A stretch of DNA of 12,107 nucleotides, taken from the NCBI GenBank assembly GCA_910586515.1, contig CAJUGL010000081.1, positions 1 to 12,107 of the forward strand. The letters run 5' to 3'. Positions 6,347 to 12,107 of this stretch are shown here, one piece after another; the first letter of the stretch is position 1, and every line of letters begins with the position of its first letter. The notes beneath the pieces were generated by a model. That model saw only the letters and a list, made by a program, of their open reading frames with translations, was not told the DNA's origin and did not search any database. The translations under genes were made by a program, and so were the position numbers. Origin of the DNA: an uncultured Acetatifactor sp. (GTDB lineage Bacteria; Bacillota; Clostridia; Lachnospirales; Lachnospiraceae).

Positions 6347-6754
6347 ATGAAAATATTAGGAATAGAGTTTGCATTTGATTTCTGTGATGCGGATCAGGCG
6401 GAGGTTTATGAGAGGGAAGTTAAACGTGTCGTAGAGCAGGTGCAGGATAAGAATCAGTATGCGGGAAAGAGCAATGCGGACAGTATGCGGTTCCAGTGCA
6501 GAGTCATAGACAACTTTTTTGATGCTGTGCTTGGCAGGGGAACGGCAGACTTACTCTTTCACGGGAAAGCTAACCTGCGGGAACATCTGGAAGCCTTTGG
6601 GGAGGTATCTGACGCGGCAAAGGAATCCAATGCACAGCTTTTTGCGTTGACTAACAGATATGCGCCGAACAGGGCGGAGAGGCGTCAGGAGCAGAAATGT
6701 CAGGAAAGACAGGCTGGGAGTGGAAAAGCGCGGCATGCCCCGCGGGTAAGATAA
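6347..6754 (+). CDS. Tail assembly chaperone, first (DUF6673/gp14-like)
   Basis: A 135-residue protein between the tube gene and Gp15, the usual place for the first tail assembly chaperone. GGAGGA at 6335-6340 precedes the ATG at 6347. The N-terminus MKILGIEFAFDFCDADQAEV and the helical middle with FFDAVLGRGTADLLF fit DUF6673-like proteins. The end contains RYAPNRAERR followed by a basic, low-complexity tail, a pattern common in such chaperones. It should bind the tape measure during tail assembly and be absent from the mature virion. The TAA stop at 6752-6754 is followed at once by the ATG of the next gene in the same frame. Confidence 0.75.
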   Translation: MKILGIEFAFDFCDADQAEVYEREVKRVVEQVQDKNQYAGKSNADSMRFQCRVIDNFFDAVLGRGTADLLFHGKANLREHLEAFGEVSDAAKESNAQLFALTNRYAPNRAERRQEQKCQERQAGSGKARHAPRVR

Positions 6755-7396
6755 ATGGGTGAGGGGATCTGTCTGCCGAACCTTTTAATTGACAGGCTGC
6801 CGGATACTGTTTTGGTGGGCGGCAGGGAGTACAGCGTCAGGACGGATTTCCGCGTGTTCATTTTGTTTGAGCTGCTCTGGCAGGATCCTGATATGGAACC
6901 CGCGGAAAAGATACGGAGGTCTCTGCTGCTGTGCTATCCGGAGGTTCCCGGCGATTATGGGCCGGCAGTTGAAGGACTGCTGTGGTTTTACAAATGCGGC
7001 AGACAGGAAAGCAGACGGAAACAGGAGGCTGCCTCCAGGCGGGGAGCAGAGAAGGTTTATTCCTTTGACCATGATGCAGGGTATATTTATGCAGCGTTTC
7101 TGTCCCAGTACGGCGTAGATCTGCAGGACATAGAATATCTGCACTGGTGGAAATTTCGGGCACTGTTCAATGCCCTGTCCGATCAGACGGAATTTGTGAA
7201 GATCATGGGGTATCGGAGCATTGATATTTCGGACGACATGTCCGGCAGCCAGAAAGCTTTTTACAAAAGGATGAAACGGATTCACGCGCTCCCGCTGCCA
7301 AAGGAGGAAGAGGAAATGCAGGAGGCCATTGAGGTTGCGCTGATGAATGGCGGCGATCTTACGGGCATTCTGGATAAAGGAGGCGGTATCGATTGA
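6755..7396 (+). CDS. Tail assembly chaperone, Gp15 family
   Basis: A 213-residue protein of the bacteriophage Gp15 family, the second tail assembly chaperone. Family-type segments are LPDTVLVGGREYSVRTDFRV at the start, LLCYPEVPGDYGPAVEGLLW in the middle, then the conserved FDHDAGYIYAAFLSQYGVDL, and LHWWKFRALFNALSDQTEF with IMGYRSIDI. Residues about 185-200 are very acidic (KEEEEMQEAIE). It has no clear ribosome binding site, and its ATG follows the previous TAA without a gap, so it depends on re-initiation. There is no lambda-style frameshift. Its last bases overlap the small zinc-ribbon gene. Confidence 0.88.
   Translation: MGEGICLPNLLIDRLPDTVLVGGREYSVRTDFRVFILFELLWQDPDMEPAEKIRRSLLLCYPEVPGDYGPAVEGLLWFYKCGRQESRRKQEAASRRGAEKVYSFDHDAGYIYAAFLSQYGVDLQDIEYLHWWKFRALFNALSDQTEFVKIMGYRSIDISDDMSGSQKAFYKRMKRIHALPLPKEEEEMQEAIEVALMNGGDLTGILDKGGGID
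7376..7383 (+). promoter_or_regulatory. Strong Shine-Dalgarno that points to an ATT start
   Basis: AAAGGAGG at 7376-7383 lies inside the end of the Gp15 gene. The only start-like codon at a good distance in the frame of the zinc-ribbon gene is ATT at 7392, 8 bases downstream. The in-frame codons between are not ATG, GTG or TTG. The TTG at 7393 is out of frame and stops after three codons. Confidence 0.55.
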
Positions 7397-7565
7397 AAAA
7401 GTAGAGGGGAAGCTGCGCCGGGTAAGGTGCCCGGAATGCGGCTATGAAATGCCTGTTTTTTATGATGCATCCGCAGGCTGTACCGGTGTGAAAATATCCT
7501 GTAAAGGAAGAAACTGCCGCACTTTTTTTGCGGTAAAAATCAAAGACGGAAAGCAAATCAGGTAG
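7392..7565 (+). CDS. Small zinc-ribbon protein (Com-like), probable ATT start
   Basis: About 57 residues from the proposed ATT at 7392. The visible features are C-P-E-C near the start (VRCPECGYEMPVFYD), a lone Cys in AGC, and S-C-K-G-R-N-C near the end, then strands FFAVKIKD. Two CxxC-type knuckles suggest one zinc site. The arrangement recalls Com-like phage zinc ribbons and small proteins often found just before the tape measure in Clostridia prophages. No function can be assigned: it could bind RNA or DNA, or be a small assembly factor. An ATG at 7347 is in frame and would add 15 residues, but that extension lies within Gp15 and lacks a good ribosome binding site. Overlap with the Gp15 stop (TGA 7394-7396) implies coupled translation. 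Confidence 0.7.
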   Translation: MEKVEGKLRRVRCPECGYEMPVFYDASAGCTGVKISCKGRNCRTFFAVKIKDGKQIR

Positions 7566-7611
7566 TGCCATTATGAGCCGATGATTCTGCGCCCGGAAGG
7601 GGGAGAATATC

Positions 7612-10600
7612 TTGGCTTATGACGGCACTTTAAAATTTGACACAAAAATTATCAGTGATGGGTTTAAGGCCGGTATCAGCAGTATCGGTGACATTGCGGC
7701 CAAAGGGATAAAGGCAACAACGGCGATTCTTTCCGGGGCAGCTGCAGCAGTAGGGGCGATAGGTACTGCGGCGGTCAAGGTTGGTTCAAGCTTTGAGGCG
7801 GGTATGTCTCAGGTGCAGGCTGTTTCCGGTGCATCAGGGGATGACCTGGAACAGTTAAAAAATAAGGCCATGGAGATGGGAGCTGCCACAAAGTTCAGCG
7901 CCACCGAGTCCGCAGAAGCCATGAATTATATGGCAATGGCAGGCTGGAAAACGGAGCAGATGCTGGGCGGCATAGAAGGAATCATGAATCTTGCCGCGGC
8001 AGCCGGGGAAAACCTGGCCACCACTTCGGATATTGTGACAGATGCAATGACAGCGTTCGGGCTGTCGGCTTCGGGGACAACAACGGTTGTTAAGGATGGA
8101 TTTACGAAGGAAGTGGCAAATGCCACACACTTTGCGGATGTCCTTGCGGCAGCTTCTTCCAATGCCAATACAAATGTCTCCATGCTTGGCGAATCTTTTA
8201 AATATGTTGCACCGGTTGCAGGAGCCATGGGGTACAGCGCGGAGGATACGGCTATTGCGCTGGGGCTTATGGCAAATGCGGGAATCAAGGCATCTCAGGG
8301 CGGTACGGCATTACGTACCATGCTGACCAACCTGGCCAAACCCTCAGACCAGGTGGCCGGCTCGATGATGAAGCTGGGCATATCACTCCAGAACGATGAA
8401 GGGGAAATGAAAAGCTTCCTGGAGCTTATCACTGACATGCGCGGGGCGTTTGCGAACTGCAAGATGCCGATGGATGAGTTTATTGAAAGTGTTGCCAGCC
8501 TGGAAGAGGAATATGCAAGCGGCGCCATCACAGAGAAAGTATATAGCGCGGAACTGAAAAGACTGACAGACAGCGCTTTTACTGCGGAAGAGGCGCTAAG
8601 GGCACAGGAGGCTGCCACTATCGCGGGCATGGGCGGCATGTCGGGTTTGCTTGCCATCGTGAGTGCAACGGATGAAGACTTTAACAAGCTGACCGAAGCC
8701 ATTTACAACTGTGACGGGGCTGCCGAGGAGATGGCAGCAATCATGCAGGACAACCTTCAGGGGGCGGTCGTTATCCTGCAATCTGGTTTGGAAGGGCTTG
8801 GCGTGTCCATATATGGCAATCTGCAGGAGCCTTTGAAGGATGTGGTGAAAGAAGCCCAGGCCATGGTTCAGGAGTTGCAGGTGGCTTTCAACGAGGGTGG
8901 ACTGGACGGGCTTGTGGGGGCCGTGGGCGGCGTGCTGGCAAAGGTGGTTCAACGAATAGCCGAAGAGGCTCCTGTGCTGACGGATACCGCTGTACAGCTG
9001 GTGTTTTCTTTCTGTGGGGGGCTGAAAAATGCGGAAGGTTTAGGGGAGACCGGAGCGGGGCTGGTGGCATCCCTTGTATCCGGAGTGTTATCCTGCGCCG
9101 GTGAGATGTGGAGCACGTCAGTTGTGCTGTTTGCGGATTTTTTGTCTGGCATGGCTTCACAGCTTCCACAGATAATTGAGACCGGAAAAGAGGCCATAGC
9201 GCAGTTTGTGCAGGCTGTAGTGAGCAATGCGCCATCCATTTTTGCATCAGCTGAGACAATTGTTTCAACTCTGTTTGAAGGCATCATGACTGCTTTGCCG
9301 GAAATCACAGCAGCGGGAGTGGATATCCTGAACCGTTTGGCGGAGGGTGTCTCCAGCAGTCTGCCGGAGCTGATTCCAGTGGCAATGAATGCCCTGATGG
9401 AGTTTTCGGGTTCCCTGCGGGAGAATGTGGGACTTTTGGTGGATGCCGGACTGAATCTGATCATGTCGCTGGCGCAATCCCTGATTGACAATATACCCGT
9501 ATTTATCGAAACGGTTCCCACTATTGTCACGAATATAGCCGGAATCATAAATGACAATGCGCCGAAGCTGCTGGCTGCGGGAATAGAGCTGATTGGAAGG
9601 TTGGCCATGGGACTGGTTCAGGCAATTCCCACATTGGTGTCAAATATTCCCCAGATTATTCAGGCTGTGGTATCTGTTTTTACCGCATTTAACTGGCTGT
9701 CGCTTGGAAAGAACATTATTACCGCAATAAAGGACGGGGTGGAGAGCCTTGCAAAGTCTCTGCCGACTGCGATTAAGAATATCGGTACCCAGGCCAAAGA
9801 TTGGCTTAGGGGCATTGACTGGAAGACGCTGGGCGCGGATGTCATCAACTTTATTGTAAACGGTGTAAAATCTCTTCTTACATCGATTCCTGAATTGATC
9901 AAGTCTATCGGCCATACTGCGGTGGAGTGGTTTAAGTCCATCGACTGGATTGATCTTGGGATAAACCTGGTAAAGGGCATCATAGGCGGTATTACCGGCG
10001 CGCTGGAAGGTTTGTGGGATGCGGTGGGCGATATGTGCGGCGGTGTTCTGGACGGCATTAAAGGATTCTTCGGAATTCACAGTCCTTCCACAGTGATGGA
10101 GGAGCAGGGCGGTTATCTGGTGGACGGGATGATTATCGGTTTGGAACCTCTGCCGGAGGAGGCGGGCGGGATTCTGTCCGAGACCCTGAATGGGGTGAAG
10201 CAATGGGGATCCGATATGCAGCAGAGCGCTGCGGAGAGCGCCGACGGTACTGCAAGGCAGGTGGAGGGCAGCTTTTCGGAGATGTCTTCCCACTTGGGGG
10301 AAACGCTTGCGGACACTTTGGCCAATACAAAGAATTGGGGCGATGCAACGCAGCAGACCGCCGCGGAGTCTTCGGAGGAGGCTTCTTCCTTTGCGGAGGG
10401 ACGTTTTGCGGAAATGGCCTCCAGGCTGGGGGCTACTTTGGCGGAGAACCTGGCGGATACGGGTCAATGGGGAGAGGATATGCTTCGGAGCGCTTCCGAC
10501 AGCATGGAGGAAACTACCACATTTGTGGAAACCAGCTTTTCCGACATGTCTGTGCAGTTGGATTCCACCATGGGCGATACCCTGGCCAATACAGCGCAGT

Positions 10601-11436
10601 GGGGAACGGACATGCTGCAGAGCGCGTCGGATATGTCGGACGATACCCGGTCTTTTGTGGAAACCAGTTTTACCGGCATGTCCGGCAGCCTGCTGGGGAT
10701 TCTGACAGATACGTTGTCCGGGACCGACGGCTGGGGGGCGGACATGCTCCAGAGCGCCACGGATATGGCAGTTGCGGCTACTTCTTTCCTGAAGGACAGT
10801 TTCCGGGACATGTCGAACAAGCTGGGGGACACCCTGGCGGAGACTTTGGCAGGTACCGGCCTGTGGAGCGGGGATATGATCAGCGAGGCGGTCAGGGCGG
10901 CGGAGAGTTTTGTTTCCGGCATTGTAAACGGGGTAAGCGGTCTTCCGGGCATGATGACGGATATCGGCGGCAACATTGTCTCAGGCATCGGCAGCGGGAT
11001 ATCTTCCGGATGGGGCTGGCTGCAGGAGACCGTGTCAAGTCTGGCGGGAAGTCTGTTCAGCGCGGCAAAGAATGCCCTGGGGATTCATTCTCCCTCCAAA
11101 GTATTCGCGGATGAGGTAGGGCAGTGGATTCCTCCCGGAATAGGGGAAGGTATGGAGGAGGCCATGCCTGACCTGGAGGCACAGATGGGAGATGAGATGG
11201 CGCATCTGGCCGAAAAGATGCAGGCAGCCGTGGAAGTGGAGACTGGGGGCATCACTGTAAAATCTGCTGCAAAAGCGCAGCATGAAGCGGCTAAGGAGTA
11301 TCCGGGAGGCGGTGATACCTATGTGGAGGAGAAGTTTGAGCAGCACAATACCTATAATACGCCGGTTGCCACGCCCAGTGAGGTGGCCAGGACGCAGAGA
11401 GAGGCTGCCAGGAAGCTGTTTGGAGGTGTGCAGTAA
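7612..11436 (+). CDS. Tail tape measure protein (TP901-1 type)
   Basis: A 1274-residue protein that sets tail length and probably helps DNA entry. The start is TTG at 7612, with AAGGGGGAG at 7597-7605; the family-typical opening MAYDGTLKFDTKI supports it. Residues about 25-55 are a hydrophobic Ala/Gly helix. Residues about 60-250 are the TP901-type core, with SFEAGMSQVQAVSG, then AATKFSATESAEAMNYMAMA and GIKASQGGTALRTML. Residues about 440-690 hold long hydrophobic helical segments with recurring LPxxI, as in membrane-active tape measure regions. Two 42-residue repeats start at F693. The motif GIHSPS occurs at 821-826 and again at 1157-1162. Between them lie five exact-length 44-residue repeats (858-1077). 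The C-terminus NTYNTPVATPSEVARTQREA is usual for the family. At 0.15 nm per residue the tail would be near 190 nm, an estimate that assumes a fully helical ruler. Confidence 0.94.
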   Translation: MAYDGTLKFDTKIISDGFKAGISSIGDIAAKGIKATTAILSGAAAAVGAIGTAAVKVGSSFEAGMSQVQAVSGASGDDLEQLKNKAMEMGAATKFSATESAEAMNYMAMAGWKTEQMLGGIEGIMNLAAAAGENLATTSDIVTDAMTAFGLSASGTTTVVKDGFTKEVANATHFADVLAAASSNANTNVSMLGESFKYVAPVAGAMGYSAEDTAIALGLMANAGIKASQGGTALRTMLTNLAKPSDQVAGSMMKLGISLQNDEGEMKSFLELITDMRGAFANCKMPMDEFIESVASLEEEYASGAITEKVYSAELKRLTDSAFTAEEALRAQEAATIAGMGGMSGLLAIVSATDEDFNKLTEAIYNCDGAAEEMAAIMQDNLQGAVVILQSGLEGLGVSIYGNLQEPLKDVVKEAQAMVQELQVAFNEGGLDGLVGAVGGVLAKVVQRIAEEAPVLTDTAVQLVFSFCGGLKNAEGLGETGAGLVASLVSGVLSCAGEMWSTSVVLFADFLSGMASQLPQIIETGKEAIAQFVQAVVSNAPSIFASAETIVSTLFEGIMTALPEITAAGVDILNRLAEGVSSSLPELIPVAMNALMEFSGSLRENVGLLVDAGLNLIMSLAQSLIDNIPVFIETVPTIVTNIAGIINDNAPKLLAAGIELIGRLAMGLVQAIPTLVSNIPQIIQAVVSVFTAFNWLSLGKNIITAIKDGVESLAKSLPTAIKNIGTQAKDWLRGIDWKTLGADVINFIVNGVKSLLTSIPELIKSIGHTAVEWFKSIDWIDLGINLVKGIIGGITGALEGLWDAVGDMCGGVLDGIKGFFGIHSPSTVMEEQGGYLVDGMIIGLEPLPEEAGGILSETLNGVKQWGSDMQQSAAESADGTARQVEGSFSEMSSHLGETLADTLANTKNWGDATQQTAAESSEEASSFAEGRFAEMASRLGATLAENLADTGQWGEDMLRSASDSMEETTTFVETSFSDMSVQLDSTMGDTLANTAQWGTDMLQSASDMSDDTRSFVETSFTGMSGSLLGILTDTLSGTDGWGADMLQSATDMAVAATSFLKDSFRDMSNKLGDTLAETLAGTGLWSGDMISEAVRAAESFVSGIVNGVSGLPGMMTDIGGNIVSGIGSGISSGWGWLQETVSSLAGSLFSAAKNALGIHSPSKVFADEVGQWIPPGIGEGMEEAMPDLEAQMGDEMAHLAEKMQAAVEVETGGITVKSAAKAQHEAAKEYPGGGDTYVEEKFEQHNTYNTPVATPSEVARTQREAARKLFGGVQ
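9688..9993 (+). repeat. 42-residue repeats in tape measure (two full, one partial)
   Basis: Units start at 9688, 9814 and 9940, each opening with a (F/I)-(N/D)-W-x-x-LG pattern: FNWLSLGKNII, IDWKTLGADVI, IDWIDLGINLV. Each full unit is 42 residues (126 bases) and ends with a W-(L/F)-(R/K)-(G/S) pattern. The units are diverged at the DNA level, so this is an old duplication kept as a protein module. Confidence 0.75.
10183..10890 (+). repeat. Five 44-residue (132-base) tandem repeats plus a partial sixth in tape measure
   Basis: Units start at 10183, 10315, 10447, 10579, 10711 and (partial) 10843. Each full unit is exactly 44 residues with no insertion or deletion. Fixed features per unit are L at position 2, W at 8 followed by G, a Gln/Arg-Ser/Thr-Ala stretch near 14-16, F at 31, M at 34 and L at 38. 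F26 is present in units 2-5. The partial unit begins TLAGTGLWSGDM and then diverges. Forty-four is four times eleven, so the array fits an 11-residue helical periodicity. Confidence 0.85.
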
Positions 11437-12090
11437 GTGAGGGCTAAAAGTTATATTGACCTGACAATGGAATGCAACGGTATGGTTCTGCGGTTTGGCA
11501 GGGCCGCGTCAGGAGAGCGCCGGGAGTTCGGCATCACGAAGATAGAGGGGCTGGAGTCTTCCGAGCTGGAAGTTACCACCACGGACAATGCGCTGGCGGA
11601 CGGCTCCACGGTTGCGGGAAAGCGGATCCTGAATCGTGTCATTCATCTTGAGGCTACACTGCGGGATGATCGGAACAATGGGCTGCACCGCCGGCAGATC
11701 ATAAAGTTTTTTAATCCGAAATATACAGGCACGCTGACTGTGGATCACAGCGGAACGAAGCGGAAGTTGCCCTATGAGTTGGAAGGATGGGCCTTTGCTG
11801 CTGAGGATGGGGTGAACAATCAATTGTCTATTGTAGCTGATCTGAAATGTCCGGATCCCTTTTTCAGGAATCTGGATGATTTCGGGCGGAACATGGCAGA
11901 GATCAGCGGGCAGATCGCCTTCCCGTGGCGGGTAGTCCGAAAGAAGGTGCAGGTGCCGGCTCCATACGGAACGATGGGGCTTCCGGGACAGATTACAGGG
12001 TACAGATCACTTACCGAGAAGTTAATTCTGATTTTCCTGACATTATCTGTACATACACCACTTTACAACTTATGCCAACCGCTACATTGA
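11437..12090 (+). CDS. Distal tail protein (Dit-like), C-terminus probably disrupted
   Basis: A 217-residue reading frame as it stands. GTG at 11437 follows the tape measure stop directly, with GGAGGTG at 11422-11428 placed 8 bases before it. The N-terminal barrel of Dit is recognisable: DLTMECNGMVLRFGRAASGE, then TTTDNALADGSTVAGKRIL, IHLEATLRDD-N--HRRQIIKFFNPKYTG, and DLKCPDPFFRNLDDF. Dit forms the hexameric hub joining tail tube and baseplate. Up to about residue 188 (GLPGQITGYRS) codon use matches the other genes. The last 30 residues, through LTLSVHTPLYNLCQPLH, do not look like the usual Dit C-terminal domain and lie in sequence of different composition. The gene is therefore probably cut, frameshifted or joined to other DNA near 12000. 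Confidence 0.82.
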   Translation: MRAKSYIDLTMECNGMVLRFGRAASGERREFGITKIEGLESSELEVTTTDNALADGSTVAGKRILNRVIHLEATLRDDRNNGLHRRQIIKFFNPKYTGTLTVDHSGTKRKLPYELEGWAFAAEDGVNNQLSIVADLKCPDPFFRNLDDFGRNMAEISGQIAFPWRVVRKKVQVPAPYGTMGLPGQITGYRSLTEKLILIFLTLSVHTPLYNLCQPLH

Positions 12091-12107
12091 TGCCAAAGCA
12101 GCTGTTT
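12001..12107. other. Composition break at right edge, content uncertain
   Basis: The + strand is clearly richer in G than C through the genes to the left, but by hand count these 107 bases hold about 14 G and 27 C. Two other frames look locally protein-like. One + frame encodes TTYANRYIDAKAAV near 12065-12106. One minus-strand frame is open from the edge back to a stop near 12010. I cannot decide between them. The piece may belong to another gene, to a recombination joint or to an assembly fault. Confidence 0.35.

Noticed and set aside
6347..6760. Lambda G/GT-style -1 frameshift between the tail chaperones
   Set aside because: The two genes are in the same frame, and I saw no slippery heptamer with a suitable overlapping frame.
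9640..10467. Long minus-strand open frame opposite the tape measure
   Set aside because: Antisense shadow of the codon bias of the + strand gene; no ribosome binding site or recognisable motif. The same applies to the antisense frame at 8949-9608 and to the one opposite the capsid gene at 2859-3431.
10183..10890. CRISPR array or diversity-generating repeat
   Set aside because: The repeats are in-frame coding units of 132 bases without spacers, and no reverse transcriptase or template repeat is present.
10203..11114. Long + strand open frame of about 300 codons overlapping the tape measure in another frame
   Set aside because: It coincides with the 132-base repeats, whose length is a multiple of three, so any frame lacking a stop in one unit tends to stay open. 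Its product is Gly/Arg/Tyr-rich with no family pattern, and the tape measure frame is clearly the coding one.

Overview
The window is a stretch of the head and tail morphogenesis operon of a siphovirus-type phage, most likely a prophage of a Clostridia host (Lachnospiraceae-like). The host guess rests on strong GGAGG ribosome binding sites, roughly 50% GC, tightly packed genes all on the + strand, and head and tail protein families typical of prophages from gut Firmicutes. No integrase, lysis, replication or host gene is present, so this is an internal slice of the phage genome.

Layout. Positions 54-2313 hold a minor head protein (phage_min_cap2 type) with what looks like a toxin-nuclease domain at its C-terminus, an overlapping small Cys-rich protein, and a Prp-type cysteine protease. 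A weak terminator-like hairpin follows. Positions 2405-4037 hold a scaffold gene (frameshifted as read here) and the HK97-fold major capsid protein, which carries a C-terminal HeH/SAP-like domain. Positions 4052-5709 hold four small neck genes: two head-tail connectors, an HK97 gp10-like protein and a tail terminator candidate. Positions 5715-7396 hold the tail tube and two tail assembly chaperones. A small zinc-ribbon protein with no normal start codon follows, then a 1274-residue tape measure protein (7612-11436) and the start of the distal tail protein (11437 onward). The sequence changes character near 12000, and the distal tail frame ends early.

How the genes work together. The minor head protein, scaffold, protease and capsid build the procapsid. 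The connector proteins close the head and join it to the tail. The chaperones load onto the tape measure, tube protein polymerises around it, and the distal tail protein starts the baseplate.

Main point of interest. The phage encodes its own Prp-like protease directly upstream of two proteins, scaffold and capsid, that both begin with a KK(F/L)FDLQLFT peptide. This resembles the N-terminal extension that Prp removes from ribosomal protein L27 in Firmicutes, and the extension removed from the capsid and scaffold of staphylococcal phage 80alpha by host Prp. The locus therefore looks like a self-contained protease-substrate maturation module. Other points are the toxin-tailed minor head protein with a possible partner gene, a lower-GC cassette, an exact 44-residue repeat array in the tape measure, a probable ATT start codon, and a composition break at the right end.
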